Positions 1 to 13,363 of a stretch of DNA of 64,000 bases are shown one piece after another. Source of the DNA: Phaseolus vulgaris (taxonomy: Eukaryota > Streptophyta > Magnoliopsida > Fabales > Fabaceae); assembly GCF_000499845.2 (NCBI RefSeq), contig NC_023759.2:35588464-35652463 (forward strand), in the 5' to 3' direction. Below the pieces are notes generated by a model. The model saw nothing but the letters and a program-made list of their open reading frames with translations, did no database searches and was not told the DNA's origin. A program made the position numbers and the translations under genes. Position 1 is the first letter of the stretch. Each line of letters opens with the position of its first letter.

Positions 1-2021
1 TATTTATTGTATTTAAATCTGTAACTGTGAATTTGCATTGCTTAATTTTATGTTTTGAACGTGTTATGTGTTAATTATTACAAACTATAACTTTTTTTTT
101 GGTTTCAATGACTTTTAATATATTTGAATGTTTCTATGTTTATTTAATTTTTTTTCAACATATTAAATTAGTAACTTGGATCCTTTAATTGAATTTAATA
201 ATTACGCCTAAAGGAGAGAAGTAGTTACCATAAACATTTAAATGTGTCATTAAATGTGCTATTTAGAGTTTTATTCCAACTATATACATAGGTGAAAAAT
301 ATTTTATTCTTAAAGGTAAAATTCAATAATGAATTCAACGTCTCGAATATATGAATTTATGAATTTGTGATTGTGTGAGGGGTTGAAAGAGTAGTATTAA
401 TTAGTTGGATAATTAATTTTTTTTTTGTCGTTCTCGTTCTTTTTTTTTTTAATTTTGATTTTCGTTTGGAAGATACCTGCAAAAGTTCTTCGACGTTTAA
501 GTAAGTATTTGGTATGAAATGCAATAAATGTTATAATAATGATGTACCTTTGTCTTAGTTGTAGTGTTTATCTATAATATCTAATGAACCCTTTTACTAT
601 TAGGCATTGATTAAGTAGTGCATGATAATTAGAATTTACATTACCTAATTTTTGTACGACTTAATTATCATTAACTTTGTATTGTTCTGTCGGTACTCGA
701 TACCAACACGCACGAGAATTGTTTAGTCATGTACGGTACAAAATTAATAAATTAATCTTTAGCTTTTAGATATTTTTTTAGTACACTTAAAGAGATATTC
801 ATGAGACACACAAATTAGTTCTTTAACTATATTTTTTTTCTTAGATTTGATCTTTCTACTATTTGTTTCATTTCCATTTTCTATCTTAGTTTTAAGTTAG
901 TCTAATTTATCGATTATGACAATTTTTTTCAGTAAAAATTTGCAATTACCACCATAATTCATAAATTAGACTAAAATGAATTCAATAAAAGGATAAATGA
1001 CCAAAATTAATAAAAGAAAATCAGAGAAAAGAAAGTCAACAAACTAAAATAGAAAATATATTAGAGAGTCAAAAGAACATAATAACTACATGAATCTTCC
1101 CATCCTAATTTTTTATAGTATTTTTGTTCTCTTAATATAATATAAGCACAAATAAATAGGAATATTCTTTATCACCATTTCAAAAATACTTCATTCCTTC
1201 CCATTTTAAATTTATCACCATTTCAGCACATTTCATTACCATGTATCTAACCATAGGCATAACCAAAAGAAGTAAATAAGGAAAACAAATTAAATAACTA
1301 GATTACAAATCAAAATTCTTTGAAATCGTAAATTAGATTTTTTTCAGATGTTATGTAAGAAATGTTGGGTCAATTCCAAATAGAAAAACACACACACAAA
1401 AGCTTTTAAAATGGTAGATGAAAGAGTGGTAATATGTTTTTTTAATTAAAAGTTAACAATGGATTTTAATTTTACTTCTCTTGGAATCTCCTAGAATCTA
1501 CACCCATAATATTAATATATGGGATGGACCTTCTACTAAAAAGAGAAGGTTGAAGAAAGTGAGCACTTTAAATCCTTTGAAGATAAGAACTTTTTGTGTC
1601 TAATTTTACAAAGACCCTTTAGAAGAAAAAAAGTTAAATTATTTATTGAATGTGATTTGTCTACAAAAATTGATTGATATCAGATTTTTTACCTTTACTT
1701 TTTGGCTTCCCTTTAAGCTTGAACCAGATTATCAAACATGTCATGTAATGACATTAATTGTATCTTTATTAACCATAAAACTGAATGTCCCTCTAATCTA
1801 CCCTCACTAAGAAGGAAACTAAAACAACCATTATAATTAATTAACAAAGCCAAAATAGAAAGATGCCATATCCAATTGTAACTCACCCTCTCTAACCAAA
1901 TCTCAATTCAAAAGATGAAAGTTATCCATCAACCCATCACATAAGACATTAATCATATTATTCTAAAATGACTAAAATAGTATAAATTTATAAAGATTTT
2001 ATCAAAATAAAAAAAGTAAAA
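1..2021. other. AT-rich intergenic region, no gene seen
   Basis: No open frame of useful length, splice structure or RNA gene is apparent. The stretch is AT-rich with homopolymer runs. It may hold distal regulatory DNA of the neighbouring genes, but nothing specific can be read. Confidence 0.6.
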
Positions 2022-2045
2022 CGCTAGAAGGAGGGGTTGAACCTC

Positions 2046-2078
<33 letters not shown>

Positions 2079-2095
2079 AACTGAGCTATTCCAGC
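2022..2095 (-). tRNA. tRNA-Asn (GTT anticodon)
   Basis: The reverse complement folds as a 74-nt tRNA. It has a 7-bp acceptor stem GCTGGAA paired with TTCTAGC, D-arm AGCTCAGTTGGTTAGAGC, anticodon loop CTGTTAACC with anticodon GTT, T-arm with GGTTCAACCC, and discriminator G. No intron is present and CCA is not encoded, as expected for a nuclear gene. The A and B box internal promoter sequences are intact. It is transcribed away from the KOBITO1-like gene that starts about 320 bp downstream on the other strand. Confidence 0.95.
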
Positions 2096-2321
2096 TTACG
2101 AATGTTATTATCTGAGAATAAACTTTATTGCAAAATAAAAAAGGTGAAAAAAAGTGGTTAGAGTAACGAAAATGGCAACGACAAAACGGCTCCTTTCAGC
2201 TGTTGTTGTTCCTAACGTGTATTTCAGTTTGGAGTGAGTCGTCTCTCTCATTCTTTTCTTCTCCTCTTCCTTTCTTCCATTCCTCTCACCACACTCTCAT
2301 ATAGGCAACCAAACCAAACAT

Positions 2322-2329
2322 TATATAAA
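2322..2329 (+). promoter_or_regulatory. Putative TATA box of the KOBITO1-like gene
   Basis: The sequence TATATAAA lies about 85 bp before the chosen ATG at 2412. This places transcription start near 2350, just in or after the CATCT repeat of the leader. Assignment rests on sequence and position only. Confidence 0.6.
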
Positions 2330-2338
2330 CGACAACAT

Positions 2339-2361
2339 TCTCATCTCATCTCATCTCATCA
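2339..2361 (+). repeat. CATCT pentamer microsatellite in the 5' leader
   Basis: Four to five tandem CATCT units lie between the TATA box and the start codon of the KOBITO1-like gene. A CT-rich leader is common in plant genes; the unit number may vary between accessions. Confidence 0.7.
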
Positions 2362-2411
2362 TATCGCATCACATGCGCCTTCCACCACTTTGATCCCTCA
2401 CAGTTCCACCG

Positions 2412-5400
2412 ATGGCGGGTGCTCTTTCCCACAGACAATTCCAGCACCAACCACCACCCTCCTCCTCGCGCCTCCTCCTCCTCCTCACTCTCCTCCCGCT
2501 TACCCTTGCCTCCATCGCTTTCATCCTCCAATGGCGCGGCGGCGTCACCGACCCCCTCACCCGCTGGTCTCCCGATCAACCCCAGTTCCCCGGAATGTCC
2601 TCTGTCGATTCCACTCCCTCTCGCCGCCCCTCCAATTGCGCCAACCCCCTCTCCCAATCTCTCAACCCCTCCTTCCCGTACTTCCGCGACTGGAACTTCG
2701 ATTACTCTTCCCACCTCTCGCCCAAGGTCCCCTACCCCCCATCATAAATCCTTCCTGTTACCACTACCATCATCATCATCATCATCGTTCTTTTACGAAT
2801 TTGTGATTTCTGATTTTTCCTGTGTTGATTATTTTATTTTATTGAAATTCGTTCAGATATGTGTCACCACCAGCACCTCCGCGGGGCTGGAGCAGACGCT
2901 GCCGTGGATCTTCTACCACAAGGTCATCGGAGTCTCCAACTTCCTCCTTTTTGTGGAAGGGAAGGCTGCGTCGCCTAATGTCACTAGGGTTTTAGAGAGC
3001 ATTCCCGTGAGTTCACTTTTTTTTATTGCTATCCAGGGATTATTGACGTTTTTTTTGGATCTTTGATTGGAATTTGAAACGTGTTTTTGTTTTTTTGAAT
3101 CAGGGGGTGAAGGTTATCTTTAGAACGAGGGAGTTAGAGGAGCAGCAAGCTAAAAGGTATTTTGTTTTGTTTCACTTTTGAGACATTTTTTGGAGTTTTT
3201 CTTTTACTGTTTGAGTGTTGAGTGTTTTTTTCAAACGAACTTGTAGAGCGTGGTTTTTGAATGTTTTTTTTTTTTTTTTTTTCTATTGTTTAAACGGGGT
3301 TTACTGTTTTTATTCTGTGTACTTCTGTGCTGGTGGTCTGTTTTTCTGAGTTTGAAGTTTGAGATGCGATCTGGATCTGGTCTGTGTATAGTTTGTTGAT
3401 ACAGATCTTTGCTGGAGGTTTATGTTTAAATTGTTTGGTAGATTTGTGGTTAGTTTTGTTGATGGAGATCTTTGGTGGAGGTCTGAGCTTGAGTTATCCA
3501 CTAAATCACTGTTTCTTTTGTGGATTGTAATAGTTGTATTTTTTAGAAATTTTATTCTGGCTTATTCTTTTTATCTAAATCTAAATGTATGCCTATTTGG
3601 GGACATAATGATGGGATTCAGAATATGTATGTGATCAAATGCTTGTCTTGGAAGATCTTGCTGGCATATGAAAAAATTGACGTCACCAAGGTTCTGATCC
3701 ACATGGAAATTCTTTCCTTGTTTTATCCTTTGTTATGAAAACCAGCATTGAGCAGTTAAATCATGGCTAAAACAGTTAAACTCTTTTGGTCAAACGATTC
3801 CTCGACCTTAGATCAAGGCTTGATTGATCTAGTGCTCTATTGCTTTTATTTTTGTTTGTCATAATAGTCCCATTCTGGCTATAATGTGATTCTCAGACAT
3901 GAAACCTTTTCTATGAATTGTCTAGTTTACCCTTCAGTGGGTTTTAGTTGTGAAGAACATCCTAGCACTAGTGGGGGCCAAGTATTGTGAATCTTACTCT
4001 CTTTTATATAGAATAATGGATAAAGTATAATGGATAATGAATTATGATATGACTTGTGCATATAAGATGAAGTGCCAAATATCTTAAAATGATGGGTTGG
4101 TTTAAAATATAAAATTCATTATTGGGAGGTTCTTATTGCACTCACAGCATAAGATATTGAGATCAGTAGTTTCTAATAATCTTCATAAATTTTTTATTTG
4201 TATGGAGTTTCTGGATTTTAAAATTACATGCTAATGTTTAATAAATGATTTGTTCCTTATTTGCATGTTTCTATTTTCTATTATTTCAGCCGAATATGGA
4301 ATGAGACTTGGTTGGCAAGCTTCTTCTACAAACCATGTAACTATGAGTTGTTTGTGAAGCAATCTTTGAACATGGAAATGGCTATTGTCATGGCAAGGGT
4401 ATGGGTTTGTGATTTCTTTTATTGGATTAATTATTATCATACCTTCAACATTGTAGTTTATCTTTTTATGATCTTATTTTGTTCTGGACTGGATGATATT
4501 TTTTTCTTTAGGATTCTCGAATGGATTGGATCATCCATCTGGACACTGATGAGCTGATGCATCCAGCAGGAACACCAGAGTATTCTTTAAGACAGTTATT
4601 AGCGGATGTGCCTGGAAATGTTGATATGGTCATTTTCCCTAATTATGTGAGTGCAGGAATTTTATTTAGATCCTGACTAAACTATTGTTTGATATAGTTG
4701 ACCGAACTGTATTCTTTTTGCTCTTGTGGTATTCATTGATAATTTTAAACTTGGTTATGGAATGTTATTTGTTTCAGGAAAGCAGTGTGGAGCGAGATGA
4801 TATCAAGGAGCCTTTCAGTGAGGTATTTGTTAAAATAGCTTCCCTAAGTTTTAAACCAGTGTAGTTAGTAACACATTTAAATTTAATTTAAATATGATAC
4901 AGTCAACACAATGTGATTCCATATGCTAGTGATGCGAATTGGAGATTGTATCTTTTTTGGGCATGAATTACATAGCGATCACCAGAATCATTTTGGAATT
5001 GCATGAATCACGATTTCTGGCTGCATCACATGATTATGGTGTGTGTGTTCTGGCATGTCACCCTACTGCTCCTCCAAGGGCTGGAATGGGCAAATCATGT
5101 TGCACTGCATTTCTATCTTCTGTTCCCCCCTCATGACTGTCCTTGAATCTAACCTGTCAGAGAAATGACATAATTGACAATGAACCCTAAATGACAGTGT
5201 TACACACACACACATTGTAGTTTTATGTGCAAGTCAGACCGTGTTTTAACTTGGACTTTTGACTGTCATTTTAACTTTGGTGTCTAGTATCAAATAAAAG
5301 AATATTGAATTGATATGATAATTTCTTTTATTAATTACTGTTTAATATCTGTTTATGATAACATCTGTTGTAAAAATAGTAAAATCTATTCATGTTTATC

Positions 5401-8026
5401 ATAACTTCTGTTATACTAAAGCAGACATGCATATGCATTCATAATCAAGAGTTCTGTCTGTTTGTGTTTTACAATGAACCTTTTATGCAATGTTTACAGC
5501 GCAGAAATGATGTATTTTTAGCCATTGAAGATTGGTTCTTTATAATTTTATACTTTATTACAGGAGTCTTTTAACTTCTAATAATGTCTATTGAATTGAA
5601 ATGAGGCAAAAGCTAACTTGGTAGGATTGAGTGATTCAGAATCCAACTTGTTAATACAGTTTAGGATCTGTTTGGACAAACTTTCCTTAAAGACTTCTAG
5701 AAGAAAAGAGGAAATGAGCTTCTCTGTAAGTTAACTAATGCTGAAGTTAAAAAACTAAACATTTAGAGAAGTCATATAAGAGAGAGCTTCTATTAATTAA
5801 CTTGTGCATAAGCTAATTTTAAGTTTTGGAGAAATTCATTTAACTTTGTCTTCTTGTTTTTCATTATTCTCTCTCACAAGTCCTTATGGAAAAATTTGTC
5901 CAAATAAGTCATTTGGTAAGCAGTGTCTACATTACACTAATACAAAGTATACAAACATAAACCCAATCCAATTTGCATGCACTTTCATATCAATTGGTGG
6001 TATTTGGTTGGTTAAAGATATGTTGTTGAAAAACTTGTTATGTCACTGTTGCAGACTTGCAATTTCTAAGTGTTTTTTTAATTAAATTAAAAAACGAAAA
6101 GCATGTGTTGGGTAAAAAGATATTGTTGCAGTTCCAGATTTTTACCATGTCTTGAGCCTTTTTGCTAATGTTGTTCTTTGTATCAAACTTTTTTATGCTT
6201 TTGGAAATCAAGTGTGTTATTGACACATTTAGCTTGCATGTTATCATAGGTTTCAATGTTCAAGAAGAACTACGACCATCTTCCAAAGGATGTATATTTT
6301 GGAAATTACAAAGAAGCAACCCGCGGCAATCCAAACTATTTTCTTACTTACGGAAATGGGAAATCAGCTGCAAGGATTCAGGATCATCTCCGTCCTAATG
6401 GTGCCCACAGATGGCACAACTATATGAAGACACCCAAGTATGTTGATGCTGCCTGTCATTAATTTATGAGTTTGTATTATATAAGACATGTGCATATGTA
6501 TTCATTTTTACTATCAACATGATTTTATTGTTAAGGGTACTTATTACTGAATCCGCATTTATTTGGAGTTTAATAAATGTCTAGTATACAAGCTGAAAAT
6601 CATAAAAAATTTGAGTCGTGTATCATATATAGGTTACCCTATAATTATTTCGAGCTTAGTGTAAACTCTTGATCTCATATTGTCTTACCTCCTAATTTCC
6701 CAGCAATACATGCTATCTTGTACAAGCCTTAGTTGTTTTGGTAGGTCTCATCTCAAATAAATTTCATACAATCGTAAATGTGTTGAAAGAAGTGTAGGGT
6801 GTATTTCCTTGTGAATGTATTGCTGCCTTTTCTTTTTATGTTTGACCTTTTTCTGAAATACTTGGTAGCTGCTTATTGCTGTTAATTTCCTTGTGAATCA
6901 TTTGAATAAAATGTTGAAAGCCCTAATGTTAATACCTAATAATGAAGAGTGCATTATTCTGTGTCTATATTTTACACTGATCTGTATGCCAAATCTTTCA
7001 TCAGTGAGATAAAATTGGAAGAAGCTGCTGTTCTGCATTACACCTACACCAAATTTTCTGATTTGACTTCAAGACGTGATCGGTGTGGCTGCAAGCCTAC
7101 TAAAGAAGATGTTAAAAGATGCTTCATGTTGGATTTTGATAGATCTGTGAGTTCTAGTTGCCAATTACATGCTTTAGATAATTGTAGTTATAAATTTTAC
7201 CAGTTTTATCTAGGTTAAAAAGTAAAGTATTAGTTGTGATTACATTCTTATATTCCAAAGATTATCTAACGGGTTTGACAATTTGATGTTTGTCTAAGGC
7301 CACACAAAGGTTGACATTGTATCGATGTATGTTATATTTTTAATCTGACACAACTCTTCTGTTTAGGCTTTCATAATTGCTTCAACTGCAACTGAGGAAG
7401 AAATGCTTCAATGGTAAGTAGTGATATGATAACAATTACATAGTTTTTTACTAAGGTGTTGTTCTTACTATTATTTAAGGTGGGGTTCAGGGTATATAAC
7501 CAGCTGAACTATTTATTTTAAATGGGCCTTTTCTTTCACGTAGGTATCGTGAACGCATTGTCTGGACTGAAAAAGCACTTAACATAAAACTTATGAGAAA
7601 AGGCATCTTGACTCGTATTTATGCTCCCATGGTAAGTTCACATACCTGGAATTTGCTTTCTGGTCTCTCTCCTAACAATTTACATAGTTCATCAACATAG
7701 TTGCCAGAAACTGTCTTCATTTTTTCACCTATAACTTATCTTTGCAGATTATTATTCAAAGTTTGAGGGAATCTGGTGTGTTTGGCTCTGTGATTGCAAA
7801 AGCTGCTCAAACGAAGTTATCAAAAGAGAAATTTTTAAAATCTGTTGACAGTAGCAATTCAACTAGGAATTCCAGATCAGATATGTTTTCTTCTAGAAAA
7901 ATTGATGCTGGTGGGTTATCCCAAACAACTGCAAGAAGAATTTTGAAAGTTATAGATGAATCACTCCCATCTGCAATGCCACCGTTGTCTCCACCAAGCT
8001 ACGATCATGCTGACCTTATTACTTAA
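2412..8026 (+). CDS. KOB1: Glycosyltransferase-like protein KOBITO1 (KOB1/ELD1/ABI8), 11 exons
   Basis: Exons read 2412-2726, 2857-3006, 3104-3156, 4290-4398, 4512-4646, 4778-4822, 6250-6437, 7005-7146, 7367-7413, 7544-7631 and 7748-8026. All introns are GT-AG and all phases join, giving 516 residues without a stop or frameshift. The N-terminus has a cytosolic tail and one hydrophobic membrane anchor (about residues 21-39), as in a type II membrane protein. A DxD-type motif, DTD, lies near residues 220-222 in the context IIHLDTDEL, and a Cys-containing stretch DRCGCKP follows later. The family is known in Arabidopsis as KOBITO1, a membrane protein needed for cellulose deposition and cell elongation and found also as an abscisic-acid-insensitive mutant. 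The enzymatic reaction is not settled. Length is close to the roughly 530 residues I recall for the family. The ATG chosen precedes the membrane anchor and follows a TATA box. I am confident of the family and slightly less of exon 6, which is only 45 bp. Confidence 0.92.
2768..2786 (+). repeat. CAT trinucleotide microsatellite in intron 1
   Basis: Six perfect CAT units lie in the first intron of the KOBITO1-like gene. Confidence 0.8.
5663..5912. mobile_element. Putative MITE in intron 6 of the KOBITO1-like gene
   Basis: A segment of about 250 bp is bounded by inverted sequences containing TTTGGACAAA at the left and TTTGTCCAAA at the right, with further imperfect complementarity inward. It sits in the largest intron (4823-6249) and carries no coding potential. 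Size and inverted ends fit a miniature inverted-repeat element, but I could not fix the target duplication or superfamily. Confidence 0.5.
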
Positions 8027-9886
8027 TTAATTTTTTGACCGACTCCTTGCCATGGCCAGAAATTATTTCGAAGATAATGTGTTACGTGAATTGTGAGGAA
8101 AAAAAAGAGACAATGATAGAAGCTCTTCTGGCTGTCATGACGGGCATTCCAGTTTTTTGGATTCATGGGGTTTTTCCCGATCATTACCCAAGCGCTTATG
8201 TAAATTTCAGGTATAGATCGTAGTCTTAGTGTAGAAATCATACAAAGCAGATTTTGCTAGCATTTTAAATTATTCTTTTTCACATCTAATCTGATATTAC
8301 TTTTTTCATCCCCTCCTATTTTTAGAGACATTTCAGCATATTGGTTGCCATTGTAATGGAAAATATTGGCGGTTTGTATTTTTTTATACACACATTGAGA
8401 GAGACAGTGATATAGAGGTTGAGATTGTTTTCCCCGGTTGGAAGTAGAAATGTCATGCAATTAAAAATGTTATTTTACCAATTTTTCATTGACTAGTTTT
8501 CGGAAATGGTTGCATTGTTTTATAGTGCTGTTGTTGATCCATAGGGAAGTAGAAGGCTTTTGTACTTGGTATTGTTTTGGATCTGTGTAGTGGACGAAAA
8601 TGTGTATTTATTTGGTATCACTTTTATAGACAGATTAGAATGAAAGGGGTATGGGTTTTATTTACGACTGGTGGCATGACATAATGTACTCTTTCATTTC
8701 CTTTTCATTTTCATTATTTACATAATGTAGTCTTTCGCCACTTGTCTATAACAATACCATTCAAATCTAATGACCTTTCCAATTCAATCTAATCAACTTT
8801 AAGTCAATTTTTTCGTAAACCATTTACTTTGAACCACTGTAATCAATATTAGATAATGGAAAACATCACGATTTCAAATGTCAACATTACACTTTAAGTT
8901 CTCATTAAGTAAATCTCAATTGAAATCACGTAGTAAATTCAACTTCTCTCTTGGTAGTTATTGAGAATCAACTTGTTAACACGTACACATATTTTAAAAA
9001 TTTTAGTTTTGAAAAAACTATATTGAATTGTAATTTTAGTTCCTATATTTTTATAAATTTTTTAGTTCCTAACTCTAGTATTTTTTCTTGTGATTTTATC
9101 CCTTAATTTTTGTCTCTTAATATTTAATTATCTTATCTTTATTTAACTTTCAATTTTAAAATATATTAAATCATTATCAAATTACATTTCGTATTTAGTA
9201 GCAAATTTATATAGCTGCTAAAGTTGTGAGTACCACGTTTTCTCTAAATCTTATTATGTCATATCCACAGTGATGTCCAAAGTGACAAAGAATTATGAAT
9301 AATTAAATTGGAAATTGAATAAAGTTACGGATAACTAAAAATTAAGGGACAAAATTGCGTGGAAATATTGAAAGACCAAAAGTAAAATAATTAAATTTAA
9401 GGAGCTAAAATTACAGGAAAAAAAGTTAGGAACTAAAATGACTTATTTTATATGCTACTCTAAGTTGCTATTAAAACTAGATAGAGTGTTCAATAAAAGA
9501 TGAATTAGTAACATTGGTTATTTTGTTTTGGGGTTTCCTGTTGTATAAATACATAATCTGATACCTTCTACCTTCTGCACTATGCTTTGAGGTTTCTTTA
9601 AAATGTGGGGTCTTTTACATGAAGTTTAGGCAAGTGCCCCACTATCAAGAAATATTTTTTTATTGAGCCAACACTTTCTACATTTTACTCCAAAGATCTT
9701 CCTAATGTCTTATTTTCTTCAAATAAATACTAAGATTTTTATCATCCAAAAGAAATATGAAAGTTACATTTTGAAGAAATTCAATAATTTTTTTTAAACC
9801 AATTTTCACACTAGATCAAGAAGAATAGAAACAAACAAAAGTAGATATAACTCAATATAAAAGTTTTACATTAATAACACTAATGT
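8027..9886. other. 3' region of the KOBITO1-like gene and AT-rich spacer
   Basis: The first few hundred bases are probably the 3' untranslated region, though no single polyadenylation site can be chosen. The rest is AT-rich and includes a dispersed repeat listed separately. No gene is seen. Confidence 0.6.
8884..9450. repeat. Dispersed AT-rich repeat, copy 1
   Basis: This segment aligns over most of its length with 41561-42085. Shared blocks include TTAAGT..TCATTAAG, AATTTTAGTTCCTATATTTTT and AAAGTTACGGATAACTAAAA. It contains inverted pieces (TAGTTCCTAA near its middle and TTAGGAACTA near its end), which hints at a non-autonomous DNA element. The class is not established. Confidence 0.6.
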
Positions 9887-9891
9887 GAAAC

Positions 9892-10845
9892 TGATCATGC
9901 CGGTTGACCAGGACGCAAGAGCCTCGCCTTGTCAAAGGTATTCTTCCTCTGGATCGGCTTTGCACCACGCTAGCGTCCGTCCTTCACACCTCGATTCACC
10001 TCAAGAACCTGCAAAAGACAGAGTGGTGCCGCTGCGGCCGATCACGCTCCGACGCTCAAGTCAGTGACGGAACGACCAAAACTCTAAGAGAGAAAACTAA
10101 GAACTCAAGGAACCGTGCAAAAACTCTCTCAGTCACTCAAGTATTCTCCAAGCGTAAAGAAGTGTTCTAAACGCGCATACCTCAGAAGTTCGTTAGAATC
10201 TCTTATATACCTGTGCACTTTCTCTCTCCTGACGGTTAGACATCTGAACACGTGGCTCGCATCCAGCTGTACACGTGTCACCATCTGGAGCGTCCTTTGC
10301 TTGAGCGTCACTTCTTACTCTTCAGGCTGTTCGACTAAGTTACCCATGCAAGGAGTAACTCGGTGTATAGCTGCCTTGGAGCGCGATCCCTTCTGTGTGG
10401 CGAGTACGGGGTGTCACCATGCACACCTTCCCTGTGGTCTCGCCGACCGCCATCATGATCTGCTTCACTTGCTTCACCGTGCATGTCCTGGTAAGTTGTT
10501 CCCTGACCTCAACCTCTGGCTAGCTAGGGAATGATCATCTGATAACTTCATCCTTCGCACTCGTGCCCTTTAAAAGCCTTGAACAAGCTGTCCTGATCTT
10601 TCGGCGATGTCCTCCTCTCGGCGATCTCTGATCACTTGGTCGCCTGGGTTCGCATCCGGTGACTACGACACAAACCTGGTGACCGCCGATTTAGATATGC
10701 TAGAGATCGGAGCACGCCAACTTAACGATTGGCGACTACACAAGCTCCTCGACTTCCTTCCCTTATGTCAGCCAGGTGTTCCGTTCAACACGCCTATATT
10801 ATCGCTTGCTGCCACGTCATCACTTCCGACTACCTGGGCGGTACA
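9892..10845 (-). mobile_element. Solo LTR (954 bp) with perfect 5-bp target duplication
   Basis: This GC-richer block starts TGATCATGCC and ends GGGCGGTACA on the plus strand, so it has TG..CA ends on both strands. It is flanked on each side by gaaac (9887-9891 and 10846-10850), a perfect 5-bp duplication. A TATATAAG sequence on the minus strand near 10205 suggests minus orientation. No internal retrotransposon sequence adjoins, so this is the product of LTR-LTR recombination. The parental superfamily, probably Gypsy, cannot be fixed from an LTR alone. Confidence 0.85.
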
Positions 10846-10850
10846 GAAAC

Positions 10851-12742
10851 CTTTTGGATAAACAAAAAATAATTGGGTTGAAGATAAAAAAAAACTAGAG
10901 AAAACATCTAAGGTGGGCATTTCATCTAGAAATAGGTGCACCTACTAACCGTGAAAGCATAAAACAATTGTGAAAAAAGGTAACATGTCTAGGAAGAAAT
11001 TTAAAAGTGAAATACATAAAGCAAAATATTTCTATAAAATATTTTGTAATTTATCATTGTATAAAAATCTTAGTAATTGGATAGTGCAAAACAAACATCT
11101 AATGCTTGGAGGAAGATTTTCTAAGTTAGAATTAGGTTTATTGTCATGCATTCATTGGAACTACGTGAGGTTTCATCTTCCATGAAGATAGGTGGTAAAA
11201 AAATTACTTGATTTTGAAAATCTTAACTAATGAGTGAGATCCATTAAAGTCGGACATATATAACTTTATGAAGGTGCAACTAAATGGTTCAATGATTAAG
11301 TTATTGGTCACAACTATCCAATCTCCCTTATAACCATTATGAGCCACTATTTGTATTTCCAAATTATTCATTAAAATCATCTCTTTTAAAGGTTTTTGGT
11401 TTTTTAGTAGTTGAATTATAATGTTCTTTTTGTCAACATCTTTTTACGAAGTCATGGTATCCTTTGAGTTCAATGGATAATTTCTCTCAATGGAATAATA
11501 CTTATCTTACAAGTTTGGTTTCCTCCATAAAGATAAGAAAAAAAAATGATAATTCCCCTTCATTTATTCAATGCAAATATTGACATACATATAATAAGAT
11601 AAGATGGTGCCTAATGGCCAAGATGGATATGTCATAATACCAAAAAGAAAAATTATACTCTTGATTTGATAGTTTAGAAAAAAAATATTTAATAAAGATT
11701 AATTTTATAATTAAATGATATAGAAAATTATTAAAATAATATTATTATTGGTTATTAAATGAGTAGAAAAATGATTGAATGTCAAAGTACTATGATCCTA
11801 AAAAACAAATCTATCCTAATGATTAGGTCTTTGTTAAAGAAAAACGTTAAAACATAAGTATTCGTATTTATTGTTATGTGAATAGATGAATTTGTAAGAG
11901 AGGATGATTTTCTCACATTTATGACTGTGAGAAGAAAACCAATTAAATTTAATGTTTTATGTTTATATCCTTATTTTTATTTCTCTACTAACGTTCACAA
12001 AATATGTTACCTTATATTGATTGTTATGTTGTATAACCTAATATAGTTAATTATGTTATATAATAAAATAATAACAATAGTAATAAAATAGTTATAATAA
12101 CAATGGTAAACTAATAACATTATAATTTAATATTAAATTTAATTAATTTATAACAACAAGATCCTTTTATATACATATATTTAAATTTTTTATATCAATT
12201 CAATCATTCATAAATTATTTCTTATTTTTACTTTTCTTTTCTTTCTCTGAATTTAAATATCTATATTTTTTACTTTTCTTTTATATGCTAATGTGTAACT
12301 TTTCTAATCATAATTTACAAATGAAAAAAATTAGAAGTCAAAAGTATGTAAGTTTTGTTATTCTTTGATTCCTTTTACATGCTCATGTGTAACTCTTCTA
12401 ATTATAATTTACTAATGAGAAGTGACAAATATGTATGTTTTACAATTCTTCTCCTTTTGGTTTGTTTAAAATATTACACAGAAGAACTTCAAGTGAGATC
12501 CACTTTAATAATCACTCCTTTAGTAATGATGAAACATCTACAATTACGAGATGATCTTTATTTATTTATTTTCATTTCTTTGTATTCACAATATTTGTCA
12601 TTATAATTTTTTTTTAAATTTTCACTTTACTAAACAATTTATATATAATTTCCATTTCTATTTTATCTTTACTTTCTTCTTTCCACTTTATTTATAATCG
12701 AATATTCCAAAAAAAAACTATACAAGGACTACAAGATTTATT
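10851..12742. other. AT-rich spacer, no gene seen
   Basis: Short open frames here lack codon bias, homology or splice context that I can recognise. The sequence is AT-rich with many short homopolymers. Confidence 0.55.
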
Positions 12743-13363
12743 TGTAGTAATTGAGGCTTTACAAACGAAATTTTTTCGAGGTGTGAACGATCACTGTCCG
12801 TAAGGATTTATTTGCGGTATATTACGTAAGTTTCCCAGGATACAACAGGAACTTTTCAGAGATTTCCGAAGATCAGAACTAGCAAGTTACTCTTAAAAGA
12901 GTAATAATCCAATAAGCTCAGAAATATTATAAATTAAAAAGAATAAAAGTGAAGAGGAAAGGAGGAGTGCATGGCGAGTGTAGTGAGTGCTGTAAGGAAG
13001 ATGAAGAGGAGAAGGATGCGCAATAAGCCAGTGTGTTTGAGCATTCTCGTGCCTCTTATTTATAGGTAAGGAGAGAAGCTCAAAACCCACGAAAAAGGGG
13101 AGATGGAGAATGTTGTTATGGCTGTTCGGAGGTGACGTTGGAGACGCACCGAAAATGGCGGAAGACCACCACAACAGAAGGAAGACCGTGGAACAGGTCT
13201 TGCAACGTTCCGAAAAGTCCCTTTCAAACTCAAAGGCACGAACTTGAAACAGAAAATGAGTGGAGAAACGGATCACCGGAAAAAATGGAGGAGATCCCGC
13301 GGTGTCCGTCGATCTACAATGACTCTAAGGAACGTGCACTGCAACGGTTCACTTTCTTCTTCG
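12743..13363 (-). repeat. 3' LTR of copia element F
   Basis: It aligns through its length with 23793-24391, sharing for example the block GTGAACGATCACTGTCCG and a TATA box CTATAAATAAGAG on the minus strand (about 13056-13065). The terminal TG on the minus strand has mutated to CG at 13363. Confidence 0.85.

Noticed and set aside
2234..3066. Long Pro/Ser-rich open frames overlapping exon 1 of the KOBITO1-like gene
   Set aside because: They are other frames of a CT-rich first exon. The frame with the membrane anchor and matching splice phases explains the region.
8035..8223. 62-codon ORF after the KOBITO1-like stop
   Set aside because: It lies in the 3' untranslated region, has no recognisable similarity and the gene is already complete.
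9885..10861. Several ORFs on both strands in a GC-richer block, looking like a gene
   Set aside because: They fall inside a solo LTR with exact target duplications; higher GC explains the open frames.
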